From positions 89,501-153,500 of the forward strand of contig JACEFZ010027749.1 in the NCBI GenBank assembly GCA_014155875.1: a stretch of DNA of 64,000 nt. The letters are read 5' to 3'. The notes beneath the pieces were generated by a model. It was not told the origin of the DNA and searched no databases. It saw only the letters and a list, made by a program, of their open reading frames with translations. Each line of letters begins with the position of its first letter. Positions within the stretch are counted from its first letter, which is position 1. The position numbers and the translations under genes were made by a program. The stretch comes from Cepaea nemoralis (Eukaryota; Mollusca; Gastropoda; Stylommatophora; Helicidae). Positions 10,388 to 20,456 of this stretch are shown piece after piece.

Positions 10388-11480
10388 ACGTGCCATGCCA
10401 GAAAGCGTGGGCGGTCATGACTCGCCATTTCACTCGATCACCAGCATTGTGGATCAGCTCAGCGTTCCTGTCTCATCCATGCCATGTGGCCAAGCCATCC
10501 AGGTATTTTCCTCTCGGTCTTCCTCTTGGTCTGTTCCCTTCGATCTTGCCAGTTGTCACCAATTTCTCCAATCCATTTCTTCTCATAACATGTCCAAAAA
10601 TTTTTGACTGTCTACGTCTAATTTCTCTAATCAATTTATGATTTTCATTTGTCTCCTGTAGTGCTTGGTCATTGCCGGTCTCTCTGGCCGAGAGGTTACA
10701 TGGCTTTCTCCGTAATCCCATTTATCCACGCACGGTCTCGCAGCACGCGAGAATTGGAAGCGGGTTCGACCCGTGCTGGTGACTTGTGGGATAATGAGCC
10801 GGCCGCTCAGAAAGCAATGGCAAACTACTGAGCGTAATCTTGCCAAGAGATCAACAATCAACTGAAAGTTGCTGATGTTGACAGCGATGTCCTGTAAAAG
10901 GATATGCGAATTAAAAAGAAAAAAAGAAAGTACTTGGTCATTGGTTTTTCTGTCTGTCCATGGTATTCTTTGTATTTTCCTCAGAAACCACATTTCTGCA
11001 ACCATGAGATGTTTTTCAGCTTGACTGCACATTGTACAAGTTTCACATTCATACAAAAGAACAGGCTCTATGTATCCCCACAACACTCTTTTTCTCGTTT
11101 CAATTGACATCTTTTTATTGGTCAGAATGGTTTTCATCTTGCTAAAGGCTACTTTCGCCATGGCGATTCTTTTTCTAATCTCTTCAAGACATCTCCCATC
11201 AGATGTTATGACTGTTCCGAGATAGTTGTACCAATTCACTTGTTGAAGAATATTTCCATTTACTTGTATATTACATTGTGGTACTTCGTTCTTCCTAGTG
11301 ACGCCGATAACCTGTGCCTTCTTACAATTTAATTCCAACCCCAGCTGCTCACTGTGTACAACAACCGCATCTACTAATTGTTATAGATCTTGTGCATTGT
11401 CTGCAATCAATATTGTATCATCTGCATATGTAATGTTACTGATGTTTCGTCCTCCAATATATATATATATTATATTAGAT
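10388..11480 (-). mobile_element. LINE A (RTE-like) RT and C-terminus, with nested SINE
   Basis: Minus-strand LINE of the family also at 51345, 30365 and 55580. It starts 5'-truncated near 11480 at YADDTILIADNAQDL (RT motif C) and continues through LELNCKKAQVIGVTRKNE, LGTVITSDGRCLEEIRKRIA and LLYECETCTM to GHVMRRNGLEKLVTTGKIEG and GRPRGKYLDGLATWHG. The 3' tail is of TGAT type at 10380-10388. A SINE at 10675-10929 interrupts it. It has frameshifts and is inactive. Confidence 0.85.
10675..10929 (+). mobile_element. SINE B (B1 subtype), full length
   Basis: The tRNA-related head starts CCGGTCTCTCTGGCCGAGAG, with B box GGGTTCGACCC. It is followed by the family core CAGAAAGCAATGGCAAACTA, the end block GATGTCCTGTAAAAGGATAT and an A-rich tail. 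The flanks GTGCTTGGTCATTG (10661-10674) and GTACTTGGTCATTG (10930-10943) form a 14-bp target duplication with one change, placed in LINE A sequence. It is the best reference copy of the family in this window. Confidence 0.9.
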
Positions 11481-11507
11481 AGATGAAGATGTTAAGATTA
11501 TAATAAA

Positions 11508-11640
11508 AGTTACTGACGCGGAGAGAACCGCTACCAATTCTTGCGCATGTCACGTTACTCACGAGAGCATACGGAATTACGGGGAAAGTGGAATTACGGA
11601 GAAAGTCGTGTAAACCCTAGACCAGGGAGACCTGCTGGTA
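11508..11640 (-). mobile_element. SINE B head fragment
   Basis: The reverse complement of the SINE B1 5' half: GGAATTACGGAGAAAGTCG and the AGACCAGGGAGACC end correspond to the tRNA-like head. An 18-bp block (GGAATTACGG.GAAAGT) is locally duplicated. The core and 3' end are absent. Confidence 0.65.
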
Positions 11641-12504
11641 ATTACTAGTAATACTAATGACACTAATGTGACAAACACTACAGCCAAAAAATGTTGGTGT
11701 TGACTGTTACATCCTAAGTAAAGAACATGTTCAACATGCAACTACTAACCTACTTAAGGTTAGACGCTATTAGTATTAATTAAATTAGGTAGGTTATTTA
11801 TATTATAATATTATTATCACTAACTTAAAATATTATTTATAATAGTATATAATTAATAACTAGATAACTAACCTACAATGCCTACATAGTGTATAATAAT
11901 ATTATTTTATTTTATTTAGTAATTTAAATTACTCAAGGATTCAAGGTTCGTCACTTTATTAATATTTATTAATATTATTATTATTTATTATGACATATGA
12001 CTATGTTTATATGTATGTCCAAAGTCAAACGAATAATAACAAAAGCGCTAACCAAAATGCGTCTGAAAATGCACCAGTATACAAAAGAATGCACTAACAA
12101 ACAAATCAACGGCAGACTTGACAAAAGGTGTTAGATCTGTAGTATAGTAGACTGTCTGTAGCAGTGGCTGTTGAGAACGATCGTTCACGTTCACGTCTGC
12201 CGTGGGTCTCCTGTCTATTTTTAAACACTTGTTGTTGCTAAAAGGTCAAGGTTCCGGAATCTTCCAGTTCTTTTAGTTCCGTATCAAAATTTTTATTCGG
12301 TTCGATTTCACCATACCCCGTTCAACCTCAAGGAGTAGTTATAATGGGGTCCATACCTGGCTCAAAGTAATACTGTGACTGAGTCAGTCGCTAATAGCAG
12401 CTGCCCGTGGTTTTACCCTCAAAAGTTTATTAATTTGACGGTGATAGTAGTCCATATGGGGCAATGGCCTTAAAATGTTTTAATCTATGCTAGACAATGT
12501 GGTG
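11641..12504. other. No gene seen; AT-rich sequence
   Basis: This stretch has runs of TTAT/AATA around 11760-11990 and a more mixed part from 12100. I find no exon with borders, no repeat family shared with the rest of the window, and no RNA gene. Confidence 0.5.
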
Positions 12505-12870
12505 GAACATGGGGGTGGAAATGTGGTTTCTGAGGAGGGGGGGGGGGGGGTAAACAAAACCTAGAACGCCAGAAAAACAAATGAGCAACTCTTGCAAGAA
12601 ACAGATTTGAACCGTAAAATTTATTCGAGAAATTAGCAGATGACAGTTTTTATTGGTCACGTTATGAGGAGGAATAAACAGGAAAAATTAGTAACAACTG
12701 ACACGATTTAGAGGAAAATAGCAAAGGGAAGGCAAAAAGATAAATATATGGATGGCCCGGCTACATGACATAACTGAGACAAGAACACATAGCTGATCCA
12801 AGACTGGTGACCGTGTGAGATGGCAAACAGTAATCTCCTTTTCATCGGCATGGCACGTGATGATGATATT
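12505..12870 (+). mobile_element. LINE A 3' end, decayed, with poly-G insertion
   Basis: It starts at VEMWFLR, is broken by a run of about 15 G at 12536-12550, and then follows the LINE A C-terminus in shifting frames (KTNEQLLQE-like, FIGHVMRRN-like, and DGPAT near 12755). It ends at GGCATGGCACGTGATGATGA, the usual LINE A 3' junction. Many stops are present. Confidence 0.7.
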
Positions 12871-13138
12871 TTAAATTACTGGTGTAAAATGTCTTCTGCA
12901 GTAAAATATTGTATATTGAAATATAACACAGAAGTAGTGAAACAGAACCGGGGGAATAACCGATAATTGACATTTTGTTTCATACGCAGTTTAGATAGCA
13001 GAAGCGAAACGATCAAGGTCAGAAGGACTCCCACGCAGAACTTTAAAAAAGTAATCTTATTTTCTACGTTGGGTTGTGAATGAAAGAAAATTAGTAATTA
13101 GTTGCATGCCGTTTTACAGAACCTCTGAAGCAACCATT

Positions 13139-13443
13139 GGTATTTCAATTTTAATTCACCGCAAACAACCGCAAACAAAGAAGAATCCCTTCGAGCCTCA
13201 TTTGCATTGGTCCGGCAATCATTTTCCGGTTTAGTGTTCGGTGGACTGCTAGACCGATCGAAGGATGTTTTTAAGTTTTTGGGCCCGTAGGGCCCTCACT
13301 GTCAACGGGCCCAAAACTAAAAAAACATCCATCGATCGGTCTAGTAGTCCACCGAACACTAAACCGGAAAATGATTGCCGGACCGATGCAAATGAGGCTC
13401 GAAGGGATTCTTCTTTGTTGCGGTGAATTAAAATTGAAGTACC
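13139..13443. mobile_element. Fold-back MITE with 8-bp target duplication
   Basis: The 305-bp element is almost one inverted repeat: the left arm from GGTATTTCAATTTTAATTCA pairs with the right arm ending TGAATTAAAATTGAAGTACC, with a short loop around 13291-13308. CAACCATT lies at 13131-13138 and 13444-13451 as a perfect duplication. A small internal duplication (CCGCAAACAA) sits in the left arm. An 8-bp duplication fits hAT, P or Merlin-type transposition; the GG...CC ends do not start with CA as hAT ends usually do. The superfamily is left open. Confidence 0.85.
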
Positions 13444-13510
13444 CAACCATTATATGTATTGGCTGTTTTGGGATTTTCTATGCAATTTTACTTTCACTAA
13501 TTTATAATTG

Positions 13511-13754
13511 CCGGACTTCGTGGCCAATAGCTTACAGGCGCGATTTGTAATCCCGCTTACCCGCGTTCAAAACACACTTGCGACCGATTTGGCAGCAGAC
13601 CGCATTGCACTGGGTTTTAACGAGTTAGTGTGGGAGCCGGTTGTTCAGAAAGCAATGGTAAACTACTGAGCATAATTTGCCAAGACATCAACAATAGCAG
13701 TAAAATGCTGGTGTTGACAGCGATGTCCTGTAAAAGGGATATCACTAAAAAAAA
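13511..13754 (+). mobile_element. SINE B (B2 subtype), full length
   Basis: The head CCGGACTTCGTGGCCAATAG is followed by the B2-specific CGATTTGGCAGCAGACCGC block, the core AGAAAGCAATGGTAAACTA, and the GATGTCCTGTAAAAGG end. TTATAATTG at 13502-13510 is repeated at 13755-13763. Confidence 0.85.
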
Positions 13755-14334
13755 TTATAATTGTTTTCTGAATGGCTTGAGCGCATACCATTGTGAATCA
13801 ACGCAAATCGCTGGGTTCCAAATGTTGCTGTTATGTAGCCGGGGTTGGGGTTAGGGTGAGCGCCCAACCTTGCTTAAATACCCCAATGGCTCGTGCATTC
13901 ATCACCACTGCAGGTGGCGGACCTGTTTTAACTAACAGAAGAAGGGGCTGCGACGAATCACTGGCGCCGCGAAATAACTAGAACGCTCTAGATGTGTATG
14001 CACGTACATGCATGCGCAGACACGTGTGTGCGTGCTTACACACCTAAACTGGAGAAAAGCCACAGTCTGCTCTATCAAAGGAAAGGTGCTGAAGACGGAG
14101 GCAACCAGCCAGGAGGCGCACCATAGAGATTAGGATGCCACCCAATCACGCCATGAAATATGTCGACTACTGCTAAATGTTATGGTGCTCGCCCTGGACC
14201 TCCAGGCAGGTGCAGTGCCTGGCCCTATGCCTCGAAAGGATCCAACCACAACTACTGGAGGTCCTTCTCAAATGTCCTGTGGAGCCAGGGGACCTGAGAA
14301 TAGAGCGTCTGGCCATACCAAACAAAGACTAAAA

Positions 14335-14640
14335 ATAATGCACTGAAATGTGGAGGGAGTCAGCAACAACAAAAATAGAACTAGAAAACATATTGGACAA
14401 AGAAATCGTAAGTGTTTGTTGCTTGCAAGAAACTCACCTCAAAGAAAATATAGCCTTCAAAATCAGAGGCTGCCGGTGTTACCGATCTGACCGAAAGGAC
14501 AGGCGAAAGGGTGGGGTACTGGCCCTTGTAAAAAATAACATCAATGCTTCCCAAATTGAAGTTTACATGGAAGGAGCTGATTGTCAGACTTAAGACAGGC
14601 AATACAGACCTTCATCTGATCAATTACTACTTTCCAAGTG
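14335..14640 (+). mobile_element. AP-endonuclease domain fragment of an I/Jockey-like LINE
   Basis: The plus-strand frame contains KIELENILDKEIVSVCCLQ followed by ETHLKENIAFKIRGCRCY and RKGGVLALVKNNI. These are the typical ...DI..LQETH... and KGG..LV features of the endonuclease that opens ORF2 in non-LTR elements; the Glu of QETH is a metal ligand. The segment 14050-14335 before it may be ORF1/ORF2 junction sequence. The element stops abruptly near 14660, where an opposed LINE 3' end begins. Confidence 0.75.
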
Positions 14641-14689
14641 ACCGCCACAGGCACTGGACACACTACCATTAAAAGAAAAAATGATTCAG

Positions 14690-15262
14690 TTATCAGTTAT
14701 CAGTTGGGGTATCTTCATTGCACTCCGGACATGTCCATAGGTGCTCAGATCCTCCCCCAGCATATGCATCAGCGTCCGGTGGCTAATAGTGCCAGTTCTG
14801 TGTTGGTTGACGAGGCGCTTTGTTTTCCCGATGTACCTCTCGCGTCTGGCTGTGTCGATTCTTACTCCCAAGTCTTTCATCCTGGACAGCTCTTGTGGAA
14901 TCATTGACGTCAAAGTCCTCTGTTCTCGCCATATCTTTGAGGACGTTAATAACATTGGCACGATCCATGGGCTGGCCATCTACAGGGGGTGCAGAGCCAG
15001 CCAGTTTATCAGCTCGTTCATTTCCCTCGACTCCCGCATGTCCCGGGACGAAGATGAAGGTGACTTTACGGACAACAGACCTCCGCAGCGACTCAGTCCA
15101 CTGTCTACGTACAGATCCAGCTTCGACCTTCTGAATCATGCTCATTGAATCACTTAGTACACACACGTTGGTATAATGCTGTGATTCCAGCCATATGAAA
15201 GCCTGTGTAACTGCCATCACCTCCATCGTCATGCTGCTCGTGGTCATAGAGTGGGCACCACT
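14690..15262 (-). mobile_element. RNase H domain and C-terminus, I-like LINE
   Basis: The minus strand encodes TMEVMAVTQAFIWLE (Glu block), VLSDSMSMIQKVEAGS (Asp block), FIFVPGHAGVEGNERADKLA (GHAG..N..AD block) and, after the last domain, the C-terminal C..C end close to 14700. One frame of 154 codons is open. The first RNase H Asp (YTDGS) is missing because the 5' side is cut at the AATC repeat. Confidence 0.85.
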
Positions 15263-15275
15263 GGATTCTTGAACG

Positions 15276-15279
15276 GTTT

Positions 15280-15320
<41 letters not shown>

Positions 15321-15438
15321 GTTATCCCAGGATGGTTATTTTCTTTCTGGCTTTTGCTACAGCTTTGTTGATGTGCTTTCTCCATGTCAACCTGTCATCA
15401 AATGTTATGTTAAAGGTTGATTGATTGATTGATTGATT
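15276..15438 (-). mobile_element. Short RT fragment bracketed by AATC repeats
   Basis: 15322-15412 on the minus strand reads ITFDDRLTWRKHINKAVAKA, the thumb region of an I/Jockey-like RT (compare LKYLSITFDRSMSFKDHVE at about 4920). It is flanked on both sides by AATC/GATT tetranucleotide runs (15276-15320 and 15416-15438). Confidence 0.65.
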
Positions 15439-15439
15439 A

Positions 15440-16080
15440 AGGAACCGACATCACAGCATTCGGCTCATTCCCATAAATGCTCCATCCCCATCCTCAGCAG
15501 CCAGCGAAGAGTTCCAACACCAATAGTACCAGTAGCAATCTGATTATATGTCCGTCTCGCCTTTCCTCTGAGCGTCGAGTGTCGGCCAGATCCCCTTGTC
15601 ACTCCTCGCTGCCTCATTCTTACCAGACTATGGTGATCCATTTGCTGCTTCGAGGTGTACACGTGCTCCCACAAGGCCACAAACACGTCTGCCCTATCAT
15701 GCATCAATACTCCACCAAGTTTTGCCGAGCCAGCCAATCTGTCCGCCTGTTCATTCTCCAGCACACCGGCATACACCGGAGAAAAGATCCAGGTGATGCT
15801 TGCCATCCGTGACCTCCGAAGCGAAGCAAGCCACTCTGCACGAAGCCTGCCTGTCCTCACCCTCCTCAGCATGCTTTCTGAGTCAGTTACAATCACGATG
15901 TGTGTATGTATCATGTTCTCCATCCAGCGGAAAGCTGCACTGACCGGCTCCACCTCCATTCTTAAGCTAGATGTGGTATCATACGCCAGGCTCTCCTGCA
16001 CCAAACGTCGACCATTAGCTTTTTGCTAAGAACCCCCAGGCACTTCTCCTACCTCTCATCACCGAACCATCTGTGTAGCA
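15440..16080 (-). mobile_element. RNase H LINE 3' end with AATC tail
   Basis: Starting at 16080 the minus strand reads YTDGSV.R (first catalytic Asp), then SLRMEVEPVSAAFRWME (Glu), IVTDSESMLRR (Asp) and WIFSPVYAGVLENEQADRLA, then the C-terminal LRGKARRTYNQIATGTIG and CPEC. GHAG is changed to VYAG, losing the conserved His, so RNase H is unlikely to work. The same family is found at 33612-34215 and 60185-60375. The 3' end runs into a GATT/AATC run. Confidence 0.85.
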
Positions 16081-16084
16081 ATCT

Positions 16085-16388
16085 GATTATATGTCAGTAC
16101 AGAACATGGACAGACCCGAACAAGTCATTATTCTGCGCCTCAGAACAGGACACAATAGATTACGCAACCACATGTATACAAAATTCAAGATTGGTGAATC
16201 ATCCATATGCACATGTGGACTGGCGTCGCAGACAGCAGAGCAAGACTGCCCAAAATACAACAAATCAAGGCAAACCATCTGGTCTAGAGAGACGACAGTG
16301 GAAGATAAGCACTTTGGACCGCTGAGTGATCTAAGAAAGACAGTTAAATTCATACAAGAGACAACATTGCAGTTATAGACATATTTCA
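16085..16388 (+). mobile_element. LINE C-terminal domain with GAA tail
   Basis: The plus strand encodes RPEQVIILRLRTGHNRLRNH, MYTKFKIGE, CTCGLASQTAEQDCPKY and R.TIWSRE. This is the post-RNase H zinc-knuckle domain of I/Jockey-group LINEs. It matches 35003-35360 on the other strand. The coding part ends at GCGAACGAAA and passes directly into the GAA run. Confidence 0.85.
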
Positions 16389-16574
16389 AGCGAACGAAAG
16401 AAGAAGAAGAAGAAGAAGAAGAAGAAGAAGAAGAAGAAGAAGAAGAAGAAGAAGAAGAAGAAGAAGAAGAAGAGGAGGAGGAAGAGGAGGAGGAGGAGAA
16501 GAAGAAGAAGAAGAAGAAGAAGAAGAAGAAGAAGAAGAAGAAGAAGAAGAAGAAGAAGAAGAAGAAGAAGAAGA
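16389..16574. repeat. (GAA)n microsatellite grown from a LINE tail
   Basis: About 185 bp of GAA with a GGAGGA patch near 16472-16498. It begins exactly at the LINE 3' end, as in the copy at 34942-35002, so it most likely expanded from that element's 3' tail. Poly-F and poly-S open frames are artefacts of it. Confidence 0.9.
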
Positions 16575-16589
16575 GCTGTTGCACTAACG

Positions 16590-16930
16590 CCTCTGCCTTA
16601 CTTGTCCATTCTCGGCACCTTTGGTTCAACATGACTATCAGTCTATGTAAAGCTGCTTTGTTGGTGACCCATTTCTCTCCCCGCACTATCTTATAAATTT
16701 CTTGAATATGTTTGATCATATCTTCTGCCTGTGCCGCCCAAGAGTTACCTCTCTTCAACTTGTTGTCATCCAAAGTGCAGAGAGTGCTCCTTATTTGCTG
16801 CGACCTGTAAGTACATCTTTATAAGGAGCGCAATGTGCGTATCATTTATAGACGGCAAAGAAAAATTATGCTGCATGCAAACAATGCATGTGCCTCCTGT
16901 ATACCCCAGAATGACATTCATATGCTCAGT
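16590..16930 (-). mobile_element. LINE linker between RT and RNase H, decayed
   Basis: The minus strand gives MNVILGYTGGT, INDTHIALLIKMYLQVAANK and EHSLH. These align with the end of the RT relic at 4484-4720 (VILGCTKDT...YLRVAADRDHPLH). It continues into AEDMIKHIQEIYKIVRGEKW. Frameshifted. Confidence 0.65.
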
Positions 16931-16959
16931 TTGCACGCGTTTCACTTGGCTGGGCGATA

Positions 16960-17460
16960 GTGATTAGTGTGAACGTCTTCTTCTTATTTAGCGCCAACGT
17001 TTGCTATACGTCACGACATGGGTCATTATAAGGGCGGTCCCACTAAATTCTTCAATGGTACCGCAAAGTTTGTTTATTTTCCCCCCAAAGTTTGCTTGCT
17101 GATATTATGAATATCTCCAGACTATATCGACATAATTAATTGCTGACAGATAGTGTATGCAAATCTCTAGGGCCGTCCGGTAGATTTTCTCAGTATGATG
17201 CAAGTCTTCGAAATGCCTCCCCTTCAAGATGCAAGTCTTCAAAATGTCGCCCCATCTTCGCTGATTATGCCACCCCCTTACGGTGCCGCCTGGTACGGCC
17301 GCCTCTCTGTATCATAGCACGGCTCGGCCATGCAATTATGTCTTCCGTGTCCGCCACTGCAATGATCTTCAGTGCATTGAAACCCCTCCTGATCTTTGGC
17401 ATTACCTCTTCCACGTGGTTCCTGAAAGATGTTATTCCGAGTTACGAGTTACCTAATTAT

Positions 17461-17461
<1 letters not shown>
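16960..17461. other. No gene seen
   Basis: A plus-strand frame from 17140 is open into the CT run at 17462, but it lacks exon borders, has no recognisable motif and is extended by the repeat. I see no repeat family here. Confidence 0.4.

Positions 17462-17542
<81 letters not shown>
17462..17542. repeat. (CT)n microsatellite
   Basis: An uninterrupted CT run of about 81 bp. Confidence 0.95.
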
Positions 17543-17546
<4 letters not shown>

Positions 17547-17751
17547 TGCTCTCAATTTACTTTCGTGTCCAGATCTCATCCATACAATTGTAATTTAAAT
17601 AACACCACAACACAGCTGCTTTGTCAGTGTTGATAACGGAACCATTTTCTGTGCACTGTTCACCCATTTCATCCACCGCAACATGCAGTTCTATAGACAA
17701 GGCAAGGGCATCTCAAAATACGCCCAAATATAGCTTCATAGACTAGGATAC

Positions 17752-18005
17752 GCCGGTCTCTCTGGCCGAGGAGTTACAACACTTTCTCCGTAATCCCGTT
17801 TATCACGCAGAGTCTCGTAGCGGGCGAGAACTGGGAGCGGTTCGTCCCCCGCTGGTGACTTGCGGGATACTGAGCCGGCCGCTCAGAAAGCAATGGCAAA
17901 CTACTGAGCGTAATCTTGCCAAGAAATCAACACACAGCTGAAAGATGCTGCTGTTGACAGCGATGTCCTGTAAAGGATATGCGGGAAAAAAAAAAGAAAA
18001 AAAAA
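17752..18005 (+). mobile_element. SINE B (B1 subtype), full length
   Basis: It has the head (GCCGGTCTCTCTGGCCGAGG), the B-box area GGAGCGGTTCGTCCCC, the core CAGAAAGCAATGGCAAACTA, and GATGTCCTGTAAAGGATATG plus an A-rich tail. AGACTAGGATAC at 17740-17751 recurs at 18006-18017. It lies about 270 bp upstream of the ATG at 18275, so it may sit in that gene's promoter region. Confidence 0.9.
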
Positions 18006-18248
18006 AGACTAGGATACAGAGATAAGTAGCACATCTTTTTTTTTTTCATTTTCTTTTCATTGTTCTCATTTTTTTCAACTTTATATCCTTCTCATGCGTT
18101 TATTATGCCTTAATGTAGTCACTGTAGTGTCTTCTCTGTGTTTAGATGTGTTTTCTTGCATTTGTTTACTGATGAATGCTTGTCGCCGTAACGTCCATTG
18201 TTAATCGTAATTGTGTTCTGTAAAGCTGCATTACTCCGTGTTTTTAAT

Positions 18249-18260
18249 GTTCATAGCAAC
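18249..18260 (+). promoter_or_regulatory. RFX X-box-like site
   Basis: GTTCATAGCAAC is an imperfect inverted repeat with the strong half-site ATAGCAAC and a GTT at the other side, like RFX X-boxes (GTTNCCATRGNAAC), but with a spacer shortened by two bases. It lies 15 bp before the ATG at 18275. In animals such sites close to the start often mark ciliary genes. Confidence 0.4.
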
Positions 18261-18274
18261 AGTTGTGTTGGAAA

Positions 18275-18382
18275 ATGGCGGAGAAAATTAACAGCTCGAA
18301 TAACGAATACGGTAGCGCGAACCGCGCAGAAAGATCTTTATACCTTGAGAGTTTCGTTGCATCCCAGATACAGCAACAAGAG
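18275..18382 (+). CDS. Small host protein, exon 1 of 3
   Basis: ATG in the context GAAAATGGCGG opens 36 codons beginning MAEKINSSNNEYGSANRAER and continuing SLYLESFVASQIQQQE. The exon ends in phase 0 at CAAGAG|GTATTA. The sequence has a strong coding feel (polar, charged, no repeat match in the window). With exons 2 and 3 it gives a 111-residue protein rich in Glu, Ser, Arg and Gln, without signal peptide or membrane segment and probably helical in its second half. I do not recognise it. The X-box-like site just upstream suggests, but does not show, a ciliary role. Confidence 0.65.
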
Positions 18383-18686
18383 GTATTATTTATTTGTCAC
18401 GATTTTCACTAATATTATTGTCTTTAGCGCTGTTTTTCCCCCCTAGCAATATCCCTATGATGGCCAGTCCATTTCTCCAGGGAGTCGGGAGTCCTTCATT
18501 ATTTTACAACATTGATTTTGAACAATATAATTAATTATGGCATCACTATATACAGTATTACTTAATATTAGTCAGTTTCATTTCACCAAGAACTGAACGA
18601 CTGATATAAAACTGAAACTGACTACTGTTTTTATTAGAGACATTAATGTAGAGATCGAGGTGCGGACGAACAAAATCAAAAGGGAG

Positions 18687-19308
18687 AGTTTATACGGACT
18701 TGAGTCCGAATAGACAGAGTAGTTTATACGGACTTGAGTCCGTATAGACAGAGTAGTTTATACGGAGCGGAGTCCTCATCATAGTTGCCATTCTAGATAT
18801 TTTATATCCAGATCTAGAGGTTTTTGCCAACATCTGGATACCGTTTTCTGACGTTTGGATGCTGGATGCAATTCTAGATACTTTTCATTTGGAGTCGGAT
18901 ATTTTGAATACTTTCTAGATTTTACTCTAACGAAGATAACTTTTATATAATATAAATAAGATAATATAAGTGACAAAACATCTGTTCATAATCATAGTTC
19001 CTAATATTGTTTTATTAAAAAGTCGCTTGCACCCAATTAATTGTTGAAAATTTTTTAAAAAATAAAAAAAAATAAGCGTCCAGCAGGGAATCGAACCAAC
19101 AGCTCCCGCTTATCAGGCAGAGACACTTACCACTGTGCTACTGAGGATACGATTTTGAATCAACAAAAGTATATAACATAGCCACGCTCATGTCCCGATG
19201 ACGTCACATACGTTAAGTCACGTGACTAGGCAAATCACGGACCGGAAAAAACGGAGTGGAGTCCGAATAGACAGAGTAGTTTATACGGACTTGAGTCCGT
19301 ATAGACAC
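18687..19308. mobile_element. Segment bordered by 34-bp palindromic iterons
   Basis: On the left, 34-bp units with core TACGGACTTGAGTCCGTA (an inverted repeat) occur at 18687-18720, 18721-18754 and partly at 18755-18775. On the right, the same units lie at 19250-19276 and 19277-19308. About 470 bp lie between, including a tRNA-like piece. Left and right units are in direct orientation and each is itself palindromic. This resembles a compound non-autonomous element or a minisatellite split by an insertion. Family unknown. Confidence 0.6.
19079..19150 (-). mobile_element. tRNA-Ile-like SINE head
   Basis: The minus strand has CAGTGGTAAGTGTC (A-box side), the anticodon arm TCTGC-CTGATAA-GCGGG (would be GAT, Ile; pairs with G-U) and GGTTCGATTCC (B box). 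The acceptor and T stems do not pair, so I call it a tRNA-derived repeat rather than a tRNA gene. Confidence 0.55.
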
Positions 19309-19554
19309 TTCCAAATCAAAAAGTAACGTAATAGTACTAACTAATAGTAATAGTTAGTAACAGACAGGTCTCTGACGATTGTCACACATCAATTTGAGAA
19401 GAAAGAGTTATAGTTTATATTATTACTATTATTATATTATACTGTATCTCACTATTTCAGTTGAATTTGCAATCTCCGTATAATTACAGTGTTACTTACT
19501 ACATACAACATATTTTCATTAAATCTATCTTACAATTTAAAAATTATATTGGGT

Positions 19555-19920
19555 AGAGTGGTCTCGAGGTATGGTGTCTGCTTCGAGTGCTGCAGGGTTC
19601 AAGCCCTGATGAGGGCCAGGATTTTTCCACATGGACTTCTAGTAATAAACTTTCCCCTGGTCTCTGGGTAGTGAGATCGGACGCCCGTGTGTATTGTTGC
19701 GCACGTAAAAAATCCCTTGGCAGTTGGAAATCGAGAAAGAGTAGCCTAACGGCGCTACCCGGGCAAAATTTCGAGTTAAAAATCTACCCAAAGTATTTAA
19801 GGATCCTTGCCGGTGCTACGGAGTTCGTGCACTGAGCTGAGTTTCTCCAGACTTATGTTTGAGTTAGGAGGAGAACGGAGCACTTATGGGTTGCACCCGT
19901 GTGCCGTGATGTTGATCCAT
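19555..19920 (+). mobile_element. SINE C, copy 1
   Basis: The tRNA-like head GAGTGGTCTCGAGGTATGG carries B box GGGTTCAAGCC. A 300-bp body follows with the block TCCCCTGGTCTCTGGGTAGT and the end block TGCCGTGATGTTGATCC. It is about 85% like the copy at 62906-63262. It is longer than typical SINEs (about 350 bp). It lies in intron 1 of the small host gene. Confidence 0.8.
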
Positions 19921-20300
19921 TGACAGACTGACAAATTGAAATTTATTTAACTGCCCCTCAAGTTTATAATATTTGTGGTGAATTAATTGTTTGTCAAACA
20001 CAAGTAAACAACATACAGAGCAAAATACTGGATTGCCAAACCAAAAATTTGTGTCACAGACCTGGTTTATGGTATTGCACACATAAAGCAGAGCGCAATA
20101 CAGTATGTGTGATTTATTGTCATTTGGATTCTTGACCATTTAAAACATTACACTACCTTAACAACTAGTTGTTTTTTTTTTGGTATTCGTTTTCATTTCA
20201 CTTACTTGCTGGGAAAATATGGAATTGGCTGTATAATTTGTGCACCTGTTTGTTCACTAATAAATAAGAAATGGTAATGCTTGTTATTTTTCATGTGTAG

Positions 20301-20380
20301 AAAGTATCTAGGGAGTCTGACAACCTGGACACAGCAAAACGCGACAACTTCATTGCTAGAGCCTTGTCTGAGAGTCACAG
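20301..20380 (+). CDS. Small host protein, exon 2 of 3
   Basis: The acceptor TTATTTTTCATGTGTAG precedes 20301 and the donor CACAG|GTAACT follows 20380. In phase with exon 1 it encodes KVSRESDNLDTAKRDNFIAR and ALSESH, ending in phase 2 (split Arg codon AG|G). All 80 bases are open in exactly the phase required by both neighbours. The intron before it (1.9 kb) holds the iteron segment and a SINE C. The intron after it is 4.8 kb. Confidence 0.7.
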
Positions 20381-20456
20381 GTAACTTATGATATACTTAA
20401 CGGTGACTTTTGTCATGATGGCCATATAGCTGTAGCACTTTTCTATGGTTTGATTG

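Noticed and set aside
14741..15148. Plus-strand frames of 104-135 codons opposite RNase H (also 15477-16029 and 33815-34235)
   Set aside because: They are shadows of the minus-strand RNase H domains, whose catalytic blocks are clear.
17140..17598. 152-codon plus-strand frame
   Set aside because: A third of it is the CT run; no splice signals, no family motif and no codon bias that I can argue for.
19079..19150. Functional tRNA genes (here and at 5985-6050, 27486-27561, 28846-28935, 56355-56432)
   Set aside because: A and B boxes are present, but acceptor and T stems do not pair and non-tRNA bodies follow; they are tRNA-derived retroposon heads.
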